NCBI GenBank assembly: GCA_020055645.1
Contig: CM034550.1
Span: 10,411,501 to 10,475,500, forward strand
Direction: 5' to 3'
Length of the DNA: 64,000 nucleotides
Origin: Tomocerus qinae
Lineage: Eukaryota > Arthropoda > Collembola > Entomobryomorpha > Tomoceridae
Numbering within the stretch: the stretch's first letter is position 1; every line of letters starts with the position of its first letter. The position numbers and the translations under genes were made by a program. The notes beneath the pieces are model-generated. The model was not told the origin of the DNA, ran no database searches, and saw only the letters and a list, made by a program, of their open reading frames with translations. This document shows, piece after piece, positions 24,701 through 36,034 of the stretch.

Positions 24701-27700
24701 CCATGAAATAGCCTTCTATCCTACTATATATCTACTACATTTATATATTATGGATACTTATCAGCAACAATTTGGGTTCGCTAAGCATTATATCATTCCA
24801 ATACTCTTCTGAAGAGACAAAATACTATCACACTTTTTCACAATTTCCATGTGTGTAAGTCTTTTGATAAGCAGACATAAAAGACCAGGTAGGCAAGCTG
24901 CAACGGAATGCACAGTGAAAAAGACTTACGAAAGCATGCAGCCTTGTCTATACTACGCTTCAATAATGAAAATAAAAGATGAGTGTATACCTACACGAAA
25001 AGGTGACAAAAGAGTCGTCTTAATAGAAATTCCACCTTTCAAAAGATTCTATAGATTATATATTGAGTGTACTAGTCGCAACGAAAGTGTACATGCTCAA
25101 TACTGTACGAATTTGAATGTGCACGAGCACCAAGTGATGTGACAGAAACATTTCTCAACTACTTTCAGAAAAACTTGCCCTATTTTCAATACCTTAATAA
25201 GAATGACAAGTGTTCCGGGTCGGTAGGTCACGTCATATCATGTTCAAATTAAAAAGTCTGCAAAATATAAAATCTTTTCTCACATTATATTGCTATTTTA
25301 TCCATATTTTGCGAATACTACTCTAAAGCAGTAAAAAGTAGTTCATAGGGGTAGGAAAAAATCTCAGGACAATGATTAAAATTGACTCGTTTAAAATATG
25401 TTCATTGCCTAAAAAATTTATCAAAATTTAACCGACTTTGTAGCAAGATTTCAACAACCTACATAATTCAAGGAATATTTGACAAAGTTTTACAGGAATC
25501 ATAAAAAAGTTGCAAAAAAAGTTATTTTGTTAAATTTTGTACCGCGATGAATCCTTACTCTGTGGAGTACTCTGGACTGACACACGAGGATCTAAAGGGT
25601 ATTAGTTGCATAATAATAAGTGCAACGGAAGAAGTACAGGCTTATCGATATCGACAAACAGATATTTATGATTGGGTATGTGTTATCTCTGTGGCACAGG
25701 CAAGAAGTTATTGGAAAACCCGGGGATTTAAGGTTGGAGCTTACTTTCACCTGGATGTAAGGTAAATAGGTTAGTAGATACGACATTTGGCAAAAAATGG
25801 AATTGCATGCTCATGAGAAAGTTCTTAATCATGTCAAGATGGTTTCTTTTACGACTCATAAAAAGTAGATTTGTGAGATAACCAACATTATCCGCTTAGA
25901 GTGCAATTTGTAGTGAAAACTGGTAAAAAAATAGTGATATTTATTGCAACTGAAGTCTTAATACAGCAAAACGTAGTCACCCCTAATGTCAGTGCACTAA
26001 AGCTTTACGTAAATGAGATGGTTAGGAAGCATGACTGTATTTAGAAGTGTATTTGCGTAAGCCAAACCATAAAGTAAAGCAGAGACAATGTTTTGGGAGG
26101 ACTGTATTATCCATGCAAAAGCAAATGAAAAGCTATAGAACTAAGCATTTGTTATTGCTAGCTAACAAGGAAGGAATTCTGCGTCTTTTGCCAACAGAGA
26201 GAAAATGAGGAATGCTGAGCGATTTGGATGTAGTGCTTATTGTGGCGCTGATGTCCTCATGGCCTTTCCTACACAGAGGCAACTCTATTCCCATTGTCTT
26301 CACTTCACTTTCGTCCAAGTCTAATCCGATTTAGTAGATTGATGTCAAAACCACCAAGACATACATATATCAGCTTAGGAATAGCATACAAAGAGGATTA
26401 TTTATATCTTCAAATTCCTATTATTTCCCAGCAGAATGGCTTATTGGTTGTAAGTCCTTTAACATACTTATGGAAATTCGACTATTCCTACCTCATTTTA
26501 AAGCAAGACACAAAAGGCATCTGTCAAACCCAACAATACAGATACAATGCACATTTCCATTCACTACAAGTGCTATAAATAAGTATCAAACTCCATTTGT
26601 AGTGAAACACCATAAAACACTCTTGATTGTACTAATTCTGTTATTCACTACAGAATGTCATGCTATTTACGACAAATTAAGGTAGAATTCTCTAAATTAC
26701 CTGATTGAGCCAGCAGTTGGTCGTCAGAATTTGGTTTCGCTCGTCCTGAAAAGGAAAATAAATGATACACGTTATTAGATGATGTACTTTGCGAATAATT
26801 AATTACCGAAGATACACGTATATTGAATTACATACTAATTATGTTAATTAAAATTTGTAAGCTTCAGCAGTTTTCCATCTAAGCCTAGTATTATCGATTA
26901 ATTTTGAGCAGAAGATTGCTAATGCAAAAATTACACTGCAACCAACGGCACTTTTTGTAATGCAGATACACGTACCTATAGTTTGTAATTATTTTATAAA
27001 GCATCATAAATATCACAAGCAGAAATCGTTTTCTTAATGCTTTGCCTACCAACTGTCTATTAGTAATCCTTGGATTTTGGACTTTCTCCAGAATGAGAAT
27101 TCTCTCTTACACATACTCATAAAATCCTCATTTGCATATCCGCACATAACCCACATTGCAAAGTGATCCACTTCAACTTGTAGTGAACATTATAGTAATA
27201 ATTTTATCTAGGAGCAATAAATGTGTCCAACCTGTTTGCAATATTATTTAAAACTACTCACAAAAAATGTTGATGATTTAACATATCGTTACAAAAGGGT
27301 TATTTTCGTTGCTTGTCTTTCATCAACATCAAGAACTGTGCTTAAATATTTTTGAATATCAGTGAATTTATATTCTTCAGTTTCCTTACACTTATTTCCT
27401 TACGCTTAGACTCTGGCACTTGTACATAGTTAAGAATTATGGATATGGTACATGTGTACCGAATTACAAGCCTGAGACGCAAGAATAACCGTACAATATG
27501 ATGCAATTGGCCATGACAAATTTCAGGGAGCACTCAGAACATCTTGCTTAGCTCATTGTGAGCGTGTGCCCAATTTCACTTTGAATTACCTAAATTATGC
27601 ATTATCATTCCATTAATTTTCCATGTGAATACGATGAGGTAATACTGTTATAGATATTGGGCTAGACATAATAATAGTACCTATGTTCAAATGAATGAGA

Positions 27701-30700
27701 TGTCTAAACTGCTCTGTCACTTTATTAACCAGCTAATCTTCACATCTCACTACACTAATCTACATAACAGCCTACATACAGTGTGCTTCACGTGTAAACA
27801 ACAATTTTCTATTACCCCTCTGACTATCACATTTATTTGGCGTTTTAAAGACGTTGTCAGTTTTTGAACTGCTATATTTAAAATAAATTTAATTACGATA
27901 GATTACATATTGCAGAGATACGTTTTAGATAAACAAAATTTCAGTAGTACTTCATTAAAATTAAATCGTAATGATATGTATCTACTTTCACTACTAATTT
28001 TCACCCTGAAATCGATTTTAATTATCATTCTCCAGTTTTACATAATGAAATTAATTTTAAAAAGCAGTTTCAGCTGACCATTCGTTATTGAAATTGAGAT
28101 TCGTAGATTTTCCTCAATGTCAGTGCCAAATGACGAGGATTATGACCCACTAGTTACAGATCTGCAGCTGTTGAGCTGCTACACATATATATTTTGCCAG
28201 CAATCTTCCTTCTCACGGTTTGCTTTTCTACGATTGAGCGAGCAAAGGCAATTGACTTAAATAGCTTTCGCATCAAGACCACAATCTAATTTTCCACGCT
28301 GTTATTATGGAATGAGAAAATGGCTCGATGCATATCTCACATGCTTTGCGTCTCATTTCTTTTTGAATCGGTACGGTAGAGAAATTCAGTGGAGGACTTT
28401 CATAAGATTAATATTAACGGATCTCTCTTAGCTAGTATACCAGGATGTTGTCGTCAGCTTTACTATTTCTATAAGGAATGGTATCACGTAAAAATAGTAA
28501 TTCCATCGTTCCCGGATGTTTTCTTCCTTATTAGATTGACTACAGTCGAAGCTGTCTATTTTAACAATAGATTGTAAATCAACCAAATACTACCTACCAT
28601 GCTTGAAAATGTAGAATTCTGCATGCATAAAATATCTATTGCGGTGTGGATTGAAAATTGAAAGAAACACCTTGGGCAATGCTTTCTGAGTGTGTAAGCA
28701 CAGATAGTATAATGTACCGATGAAATATTATGCAAACGCTATTTCTACTACGAAACTGACTGCATTAGAAATTTCTGCAAGAAAAAGAAGATTTATGAAT
28801 CTCTGTGTTTTAGTTTTGTGATTTATTACCCCTGTGGCAGATCCTCTAAAGTAGAACCCGCAACTGCAGCAAACTGAAGGAAAATCTAATTGTCATTTTT
28901 TAGATTTCAATTAATCAACGCAATAGAAAAGACGGAATTGGTTACGAAGTGCAAGTAGGTATCTCCCAGTCAGCTACATTCCATTGAAAAACACTATCCT
29001 CATTGAAAAATGAATCTTCGCTCAGGAATTTGCATTATTGAGAAATGAGAAATCCTGGATTCGGTTATATTAATTTCTATTCTCTCGAATTTCTCATTAC
29101 AAATTGTATTTCAGATTCTCATATTCAACTTTTGTTCCATATTGTATAAAATTGTCAATGATGACACTTTAGGAGTAGTAACTTTTTTAAAAGTGTTTTG
29201 TTTATTACACAACATAGTTCGGAGTGACTGAGTATTCTCCTTATAATCTGCATGATAAGAATTTATCATTTACCAAGTAAAAAAACTGTAATAAGTGTTT
29301 ATTTTTTCTCAAAGTACCCCTATTATTCTTGCCTGAAAGATCTTTCTTGCCATAAATTACAAGTAGGTATTAAAAACAGAATCCCGCTGCGATAACCTTA
29401 AAAAAGCTTAAAGATATTTAGAGAATCTAATGTTGAAATATTGCTCCCATTTGTTTGGGAACCAACCTAGTTAGTAAAATTGAAAGGTAATCTTCCACAG
29501 TCAGTTAAGCGTTTACAAGAACTCCTAACTCTCATCAATCCTTGGAAGAAATTCCATAAATTTACTTAAGAATTGTTAACACAGTTGAAATTCTTTGACG
29601 GAGGGAGTTAAAAAAAGAAGCTAGAAGTTTCTTCCTTTGTAAACTACAGCAATTATGGTAGAATTCTTTAATTTTTTTAGGAATGCAATTGTGAGCAAGT
29701 TTGCAATAGAATCTCGTTTGTTTGCAAGAATATATATCGTTTTCATGTCGGTATTTGATACAACAACCTAATGGTTTTGGTATATCATTGGTTATAAGTT
29801 GTAACTCTAAATGGTGCTTTGACACATTCGACTATTCATGCCATATATCTTCGTCTCGTCTCGTTAAGTTCAGAGATAGTTGGGGAGAAGTTCCGTAAAG
29901 AAAACGATTGCCGTTTTTTGCTGTGTAACTTAACTTAAGTGTTAGTGTCTAGATTGTGTAAGCGCGGGACTGGAAGGCGAGGCGTTGAAAATTCGGTTCA
30001 CTACCTCGCATTCACGCTAAACACGATATAGAAATCAAGGAAAACCTATTACACGAAGTTTCCGATGTTCACATGAAATCTGCCTAAACCCTCAGTGTCT
30101 CCTTATTCCTATAATAATACTTCTATATAGACATATGGAGACGTTAGTCTGGCCGGTCTGGCTCTGATGGATGTTTGTTTTGAAACAAGTTTGTTTGTTA
30201 TCCATCATCATTGCATGCTAATGTTGAGCTAATGTTTTACTATTACCCGCTGTGATTCATGCTTATCTTATGGAGACATATGTCGAACAACCGTAAAATC
30301 AGGAATTTGCATGCTTTGCTTAGTTTAGCCGCTTACTTTGCATTAGGGGCCCCTGCTACTTGTTATTCCACTCTTCCCTGCTCTTCTTCTACTTACGATC
30401 CTCTATTTTATTATTGTTCGCACAAGCCATAACTATTGATACAGTAGCTACAGGCTTAAAACTCACGTACGTACCAAACTACTAAATCCTACCAGACTAC
30501 GAAGGAACATTGAAGCTAGTGTATATAATAATCCTGTTATGTTCAATCTACCTGCGCTGCTATTTCTAATGTTAATTATAGAATTAACTTTTACGTTTAT
30601 TTACCTTCATCAATATTTGTAGCAGGTGTGCTATGCTTGTACATTTCGCAACTCACAAGTGGCTTTTGGTTTTATTGCAATGATCACCCAGCTTTCACTA

Positions 30701-33700
30701 GAATGTCCTTACTCACAGTAGTTAACATTCGGACTGTGATGAAATTATTACGTAGACTTTCTATTCTCCCGTAAATCCAGATTCTGAATTACTCATGGTA
30801 AAATACACTTTCCTCACGACCACTACACACACGTAGACTTCTTATAATTACTACACATTAGTACTAACGTAAGGTGAAAGTCATAAAACATTTCTTTTAC
30901 AGTTATACAACGGCAGGACTTTCTAAATTTTATTACCGTTTCGTGCACTACTACTACAGTATTTACTTAAGTAATTACTGTCTATATTTATATTACGTAA
31001 GCGTGATCGTGATCCTGATTTATGGGGCAAGTACTACAAAAAATTGTATTTCCCAAACAGATTTACTATTCATTCCGTTCCTAACGACATGCTACAGATG
31101 TACATTTAACATAAAAACTACATTCCGCTTTTTTAATCAGTTCTCTATATGTTTGAATAGGAAATTAGCATGATCATGTTCCCCCATGCATGCTTTTTCT
31201 GCCAGTTGCCTACATGCGTAATTATAAGGTCTTTTCAATTTCGGCCATTCTGTAATCTGTCATGCAGGTGATTTGCACACAGGTAGCATTTCCTTTCATG
31301 CATTTACATAATAGTCGTTTGGTCGGATGGACAAATGGCATTTTATGAGTTCTAGTGCATCGCACATCGCACGCTGCAATAATGTCACTTGTATACCTAC
31401 TCTAAATATGCCAATGCAAGTGAATGGTCCTTATTCTACACTATTCATTTAGTCATACACAAAAAAGGCAAAGAAAAAATTTCTCGTCAAAAATCGATAA
31501 AATATGCCTTAAGCGACCCTTAAGTTAAATTAGAGCATATACTAGTAACTCCTGCTTGAATTAAGAATTTCATTATTTACAAACTGATGATAATGTCTAT
31601 ATACTAATTCTTGATAGATTATTCAGGTTATAACTTAGAAATTGAGTGGTTCAAATATTGTGTAGAGTGCGGCAATTCTTTTTACATCCAGCTGCGAACT
31701 CGTTTACTAGAGATATAACTTACTTTTTATCTTATCGAATGACGGAAGTGCATAAATCAAATGGTGACTCTGGAACACCCTCAAAGTTATAAAAGGTCAC
31801 ATAATATGATTTTAAGCTATTACTTGTTCCGTACTTGCCACCTTCCACTTTTATCATTATATTCGAGTATAGTAAGTATCATAGCTAATGGAAATATATA
31901 GCAGTATGGAAGTAAAATATAATATGAGCAACTGATCTAGGTACATTCTAGATACGTTATGAAGTAGAAGATACGCTCGAATTAATCAAAAATGCTCAAA
32001 TTAATAAGCAAAAGCAAAGTCGTTGGAATAGGCAATTGTCGTATCGCAACCTTCAAAGTTAATACCCACGTCATTCATCATTCGGACAAATATTCGTTTC
32101 ATCCTTCTGAATAAGTAGTGTTTACCCATCTTTTGATGACCTAACTATAGACTACAAAGTATTCAAAAGAACAGCACAATTTTCCTCGTTAGTATCAAAT
32201 TACAGTAGTATATATTTATACACTTAGTCAAATATTTCATACACCAGCAAATAGGTCACACTCAGTTCATAGTACCATATGGCAAAAGCTATTTTCACAT
32301 CACTTTCTCTTTTCTTATGCCAACTGAATATAAAACTTTCACCGACCTTTCACCAGTTTAGTCTATCTTTGAAATTTTGGCGTTGAAAGCTAAAATTTTG
32401 ATAAGGGGTCAGAGAGAATCCTATAAGGTATGTACCATATACAACTGTATAGAGAATAAATAATGTAATTAGGTAAAGCTTTCATTGATCACTTGAAAAT
32501 TGATTGCTATTGTACATGCATAACATCCAATGTCTATAGTTTTTAATTTATTGGCTGCCTAGTAGTTCCAAATAGCACTAATTAGTGAAATTCTTGAAGA
32601 GAACAAGAGAAAAGAGAAGAGCTGATAAGTACGGGGCTACCGACGAATACAAATTGAAAATAGTATTAGACAGGACTTCCATTTCAACGATGTAGGACGT
32701 AGGTGCATAGAAATGCTAATCTTTAGTACAAGAAAATAGTGTACAACTCTTATCTTTGCTAAAAAGAACTTGGAAATGGCTAAAGTTTCTAACTGCCACT
32801 AATTAAGGATGTGCTTCCAGTTATGTGGCACTCCATAGGATATATCTAATCTATACATTGTGCATAGTGGAAGATCGTACTCTATTAGTATGCGAAAAAA
32901 AACTTTGTCTGTTATTGGTGGTAGGTAATAGCAGTAATTTGACTTAGGAAATGGAAAGCACACCCACGTTGTTTCCACAAGAAGCATTTTTGGCATTGCA
33001 AATTAAGTATAATTTCATGTATTTGTAATGAGTTATGCGAAAGTAATTTTAACACTGTTGAGGATAATGGGATGAGATCCGCTAGGAAGGAATTACGAAC
33101 CGGAGGAGTTATAGGTTATTAAGAAACAAAGTACAAAATGCTAGAGCTCTCTTTTCCGACGCTATTTCATTCACGGTAAAAGAGTTCTTGATAGACATCT
33201 TAAGTTCTTCTCTATAGATTTCAAATTAATCTCTATAACTTTAGAGAGCCAAAAAGCAATAAATTTTACTTAGATGGAGAATATCTAATTGCATAGTTTG
33301 ATTTACGATGTTTGCTCGAATCCAGAGCAGACATCCATTTCATCATTTTAAAAAACTGAAATGAAAAATGTACCTAACGAATTCATTTATTCATTCTCGA
33401 GTTCATGCAGTACACTAATATAAATAGAATATTATGTATAATATATAGCTTATGGAATTGACAGTTATATTTTGTAATCTAATTTAGGAAACCTGAGTAT
33501 TTCGACATACCTTTGAGGAAGCAAAGAAACTGAAAACGAACCCTAGGTAGCCAACTATTTATGAATTTATAAATCACAAGGACGCAGTATTACTTATTTA
33601 CTTTTTCTGTCAAGCTGCCATGTTTTCAACATATATCTAAGTTTAAACTACTTTCACTGCATTTGCTCTTTTTAATCAAAAACTTTCTTTCATTTAATTT

Positions 33701-35220
33701 CTTTGGTTTGCCAAAGCCATTCCCATATGTCAGAAAGTAACTCACACGGTAACTGCGGTATTACCCAATGAAATACACAGCGGAAAACCAGAGAGAGACT
33801 TTTGTCCCATAAAGATCAATTTAAAACTCTGTGAGTGTACAATATGGCTTCTACTTAGTATATAGTTACCAGAACAAGCTTAAAGTCCGAACCACTCAGG
33901 TCGGTTAAATTCCAGAGATTTAAGCGTGTCCATACAAGTGAACAACAAAAGCGTAATATCATAAAGGAAAAGTGTTTATAGGAAAAGAGAACCTTACCAC
34001 ATCAATAATTTGAGTAAGTGCCAGTCCGAATGTGACATTTAACGGCTCTGTCGCATTCTTGGATGGACGAACTGAAGTGTCATAGTCCTCCATAAGTTTT
34101 CGCACCAGTTTCCTTTCATAGTTTTCACCGGTACAGTCACAACCTACTGGAATACATTAAGATAAGATAAGAAACCTTTAACAAAGAACAAGACTAAACC
34201 AGATTTTCCCTTCGTTTTCCACCCTTATCTTTTCTTATTCTGATTTCTCCGGCGTTTTCACGATTTAATTTTAAACAATAATTTAATTGTAGTAACACTA
34301 AAGCTAGGTCAATTTGATACATAGTCAGTAATCAGTATGTAATTAGTAACGAAATCCTGACGTCATATGGAGCGAATATTGAAATTCATAATTCGACAAG
34401 GAAAGGTCAGAGATATAATAGGGCGGATATGCTGACTCGAAAATATAGTTTGATTCGTTAAATTATAGCTTATTATTCGCTCGGAAAATATAGGGACTGA
34501 TTATGAATTTCGAGCAAATTTTTGAGGGTTACTTTTACGAATTGCCTGCGTTACTATACTTCACTTCACAATAGTATATTATAACATTAGGCGGAGTTAT
34601 TATGACGTCAGAGTATTTATAATTTCCGTTTATACAATAGGTACTTTCCAGAGACAATGCAATTTTAGTTACGTTAGCACTATTTTGGCAACTTGGGCGG
34701 GGTGGTGTAGTTTATTTGTCCTTTTCTATCGTTTTATCAACGAAGAAAAAACACGGAACGATTATTACATAGTGGGAGGTTAATAATGTGATTAGTGTGT
34801 TTATATGTTTGCAGAAATGTTGAGCTAGCTTTTAACAGTGCAGAAACTAAACAACGAAATCTTTGCAACCGACGCTAAGTACCTATAAAAGCCAATTATA
34901 AATCAAACTATGTTTTCTTGGCTAGCCATTGTTCCCAGATATTGCCGCTAAGGGCCCGTTTGTACAGAACTACTGAAGTGGTGAACAAATAGAAAGTATT
35001 GCTCGTTAGGGCTCTTGAGATATCAATATTGAGAATCTTGAAATGATAATAATAATCCTTCTCAACTTTCTAGCTGATCTATACTGTTTTGATAGATATC
35101 ATTAGGTACATTAAAAGTGGGGTACAATGTAATTTTAGATATAAATAGATCAAAATTTGACTTACATCTTAGTAAAAATGTAGCGAAAAATATCAAACAC
35201 AAACTCCATAAGGCTTTCAT
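3694..35220 (-). CDS. Nicotinic acetylcholine receptor alpha-type subunit (alpha9/alpha10-like), complete, ten exons
   Basis: Join on minus: 35220-35166, 34143-33998, 26745-26701, 16140-16031, 15064-14881, 7903-7729, 7567-7388, 4963-4689, 4399-3864, 3784-3694; 1797 nt, 598 aa, all GT-AG with consistent phases. Residues 1-18 are a signal peptide. Ligand-site landmarks are WKPD (loop A), W174TYDG (loop B) and Y215-S-C217-C218 (loop C), whose Cys pair makes it an alpha subunit. The Cys-loop is C153-C167. TM1 spans ~239-259, TM2 ~266-285 (GEK at -2' to 0', L275 at 9', E286 at 20', as in cation channels), TM3 ~300-322 and TM4 ~570-592. It would form part of a pentameric ACh-gated cation channel in neurons or muscle. 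TM3 ([21 protein letters not shown]) recalls vertebrate alpha9/alpha10 more than the insect alpha1-7 core; this is from memory, so the subtype is tentative. Confidence 0.95.
3864..4399 (-). CDS. nAChR (minus) exon 9: intracellular loop and MA helix
   Basis: 536 nt between AATCGACAG|GCTG and GACAG|GTAAG. It encodes most of the TM3-TM4 cytoplasmic loop. This starts [17 protein letters not shown] and has an unusual Cys/Asp cluster (SCYCDDDDP, residues 410-418), a second Cys cluster (SSCSNCCGG, 452-460) and a Gly/Ser/Pro-rich section. The charged amphipathic MA helix ([20 protein letters not shown]...) leads into [10 protein letters not shown]. The loop is the least conserved part of nAChRs and carries trafficking and regulatory sites. 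Confidence 0.93.
4689..4963 (-). CDS. nAChR (minus) exon 8: TM3 and start of cytoplasmic loop
   Basis: Acceptor AATTTAG|GTTTG, donor AGAAAA|GTATGA. It encodes [19 protein letters not shown] (TM3), [19 protein letters not shown] and [15 protein letters not shown]. The last part has acidic and Ser/Thr stretches. The donor GTATGA is non-consensus at +5/+6, but reading on gives a stop after one codon and exon 9 joins in phase 0. Confidence 0.92.
4964..7387 (-). other. nAChR (minus) intron 7
   Basis: 2.4 kb intron. Its only distinct content is a patch at about 5225-5420 with G/C runs, unlike the AT-rich surroundings (see findings). No extra exon is recognised. The overlapping open frames at 5660-5931, on both strands, look like chance. 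Confidence 0.6.
7388..7567 (-). CDS. nAChR (minus) exon 7: TM1 and TM2 pore
   Basis: Acceptor TTGTTCCAG|TGTTC, donor ATCG|GTAAGT. It encodes [19 protein letters not shown] (TM1), [17 protein letters not shown] and [11 protein letters not shown] (TM2), and [12 protein letters not shown]. The GEK motif before TM2 and Glu at 20' are the rings that make nAChR pores cation-selective. Leu at 9' is the gate residue and 2' is Thr. Confidence 0.96.
7729..7903 (-). CDS. nAChR (minus) exon 6: loop C with vicinal cysteines
   Basis: Acceptor TTGAATAG|GTGAAT, donor TACG|GTAAGT. It encodes [49 protein letters not shown] and VLRRRPLFY. The adjacent Cys217-Cys218 with Tyr215 and Tyr222 form loop C of the acetylcholine site, the defining mark of alpha subunits. 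Confidence 0.96.
7904..14880 (-). other. nAChR (minus) intron 5
   Basis: 7.0 kb of AT-rich sequence. I see no exon, RNA gene or clear transposon. The open frames at 10817-11104, 12034-12321 and 14131-14379 lack recognisable domains and credible splice context. A short palindrome lies at 14623-14639. Confidence 0.6.
14881..15064 (-). CDS. nAChR (minus) exon 5: Cys-loop and loop B
   Basis: Acceptor TGCTCAG|TGCGG, donor TTCCAA|GTAAGT. It completes Asn119 and encodes [33 protein letters not shown] and [15 protein letters not shown] (Cys-loop, C153 and C167), then [12 protein letters not shown] with the conserved loop-B Trp174. The sequons N140-I-T and N166-C-T are potential glycosylation sites. 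Confidence 0.96.
15065..16030 (-). other. nAChR (minus) intron 4
   Basis: 966 bp intron, AT-rich, with nothing further recognised. Confidence 0.7.
16031..16140 (-). CDS. nAChR (minus) exon 4: loop D/A region
   Basis: Acceptor CAG|ATGTGG, donor AACAA|GTATGT; 110 nt, ending in phase 2. It encodes [37 protein letters not shown]-x-D-Y-x-L-x-W and VWKPDIxLYN are hallmark nAChR extracellular motifs, and an exon of 110 nt is the size usually found here in nAChR genes. Confidence 0.96.
18150..18195. repeat. AC/AAC-rich microsatellite
   Basis: A run of CA dinucleotides grading into CAA trinucleotides, within intron 3 of the minus-strand nAChR gene. Confidence 0.7.
18303..18338. repeat. Palindrome, 13-bp perfect arms, extendable
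   Basis: The arms TATAGTACTAGTA and TACTAGTACTATA (18303-18315, 18326-18338) flank a 10-nt loop. Imperfect pairing continues outward through AGGTTAATAGATAT on the left and ATATCTAACCT on the right, so the full structure spans about 18285-18355. Confidence 0.8.
18738..18774. repeat. Palindrome, 12-bp perfect arms
   Basis: GAATAGTAGTGA (18738-18749) and its exact reverse complement TCACTACTATTC (18763-18774) flank a 13-nt loop. It follows a stretch of AATAACTAGT-like short direct repeats at about 18680-18725. Confidence 0.8.
26701..26745 (-). CDS. nAChR (minus) exon 3
   Basis: 45-nt exon, acceptor CTTTTCAG|GACGAG, donor AATCAG|GTAATT. It encodes [15 protein letters not shown], the N-terminal beta-strand motif (D-E-x-N-Q-x-L-x-T-x-x-W) found in nAChR subunits. 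The peptide is identical to that of the plus-strand paralogue at 59398-59442. Confidence 0.96.
26746..33997 (-). other. nAChR (minus) intron 2
   Basis: 7.25 kb, AT-rich. It includes one copy of a 42-bp dispersed repeat (32301-32342). No exon, RNA gene or complete transposon is recognised. Confidence 0.6.
32301..32342. repeat. 42-bp dispersed repeat, copy 1
   Basis: Matches 44770-44811 at 38 of 42 positions by eye, in the same orientation. Similarity ends abruptly on both sides. Confidence 0.5.
33998..34143 (-). CDS. nAChR (minus) exon 2: mature N-terminus
   Basis: Acceptor CCAGTAG|GTTGTG, donor GATGTG|GTAAGG. It completes Cys19 and encodes [39 protein letters not shown] and LALTQIIDV: the N-terminal helix (ERxLxxxLxxxYD..VRP) and first beta strand of the ligand-binding domain. 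Sequons are N48-A-T and N54-V-T. 39 of 44 aligned residues match the plus-strand paralogue. Confidence 0.95.
34144..35165 (-). other. nAChR (minus) intron 1
   Basis: 1.0 kb intron of phase 1, interrupting the codon for the residue after the signal peptide. Nothing else is recognised inside. Confidence 0.7.
35166..35220 (-). CDS. nAChR (minus) exon 1: signal peptide
   Basis: ATG at 35220, donor AAGAT|GTAAGT. It encodes [18 protein letters not shown], a typical signal peptide with Lys at position 2 and a hydrophobic core. At 55 nt it is exactly as long as exon 1 of the plus-strand paralogue and ends in the same phase. The start is supported by that match and by the shared sequence around the ATG. 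Confidence 0.9.
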
Positions 35221-35225
35221 GTCAT
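35217..35225 (-). promoter_or_regulatory. Two-codon uORF overlapping the start codon
   Basis: Reads ATG ACA TGA on the minus strand. Its stop overlaps the receptor ATG (ACATGA). The plus-strand paralogue has ATG TCA TGA in the same place. It is likely to influence start selection by termination-reinitiation or leaky scanning; this is inference. Confidence 0.6.
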
Positions 35226-35970
35226 TTCTCGTTTTCACCGACGAATTCTTAGCTCCGGTTTGTGTCTCTTGAAGAAAATGAAGTAAAAGTGGTTTCCAGT
35301 TTCCTTGTTTGATATGGATATCAAAACTATTGTAAAATTATGGTAAGAAAAGCTACTTTTTTGATCTTATTCGTTAATATTGAATGTAAAATGAAGAAAA
35401 TCAAAATATCATTAGTTTAATTTTAATCCACTTTTGAGGTTAGCTTTGGAAGCACTTCTAATAGGGTCCCCTACTGAATAATCTACCCAGACCTATCCAA
35501 CAATAATTCTTGAAATAAGAAAATTGAACCAAATTATTCCGTGGTAAGTAGTTGGCACTTAGGTACTTTTAGGTTTTGTTTATTCACGTTTTCCCCGGAA
35601 TAAGTACTCAACTATTCTTTTAGATGGTCGTAAATAAATATTAAGAATAACACCACGGGGGCACACAAACAAAATTCTGTATTTCAAGCTGAGACTGATA
35701 TCCAGAAAATATGAATGGAGATGCAGAGACTCGGTTTCGAAAAAGTTTGGGCAGAGTCGGTAGTTTGAGATGCGGGTTATCCTTAAAGCAACAGTTCACT
35801 TTTGGCTTTTCTCACTAGTTTTCTCCCCATGAAATTTGTATATTTTCTGATGGTGAAAGTTTGAGTGTAGAAAATTTTTCTTGCACGTCACACTGTGTAA
35901 TAATAGGTTTTTGTATTTTTTCATGTGAATCTAATGGTTTTTGTAAATAAAGAAAGGTCCGATTACTTAC

Positions 35971-36034
35971 TGTCTACTGTTCGGATTCCAGATACTAACT
36001 GCCCGTCTCCAGCTTCTTGTTTGCTCCTTTTATA
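35971..36034 (-). promoter_or_regulatory. Candidate promoter and 5' UTR exon, minus-strand nAChR gene
   Basis: On the minus strand, TATAAAAG (36034-36027) sits inside the palindrome TTTTATAAAA. About 34 nt downstream is an initiator-like GGGCAGTTAG (A at 36000), then a consensus donor GACA|GTAAGT at 35970. A matching acceptor, CATTTTCTTCAAG, ends at 35268, upstream of the coding exon. This suggests a short non-coding first exon of about 30 nt. It rests on consensus matches only. Confidence 0.35.

Larger units (their letters stand above)
16141..26700 (-). other. nAChR (minus) intron 3
   Basis: 10.6 kb, the longest complete intron in the window. It holds a short AC/AAC-rich microsatellite (about 18150-18195), two hairpin palindromes (18303-18338 and 18738-18774), and otherwise AT-rich sequence without recognisable genes. 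Open frames such as 24849-25142 and 25547-25765 show no family features. Confidence 0.6.

Noticed and set aside
24849-25765. Open frames of 97 and 72 residues in intron 3 of the minus-strand receptor gene
   Set aside because: No recognisable motif, no credible promoter or splice context, and composition like other chance frames. They may be real small genes, but nothing supports it.
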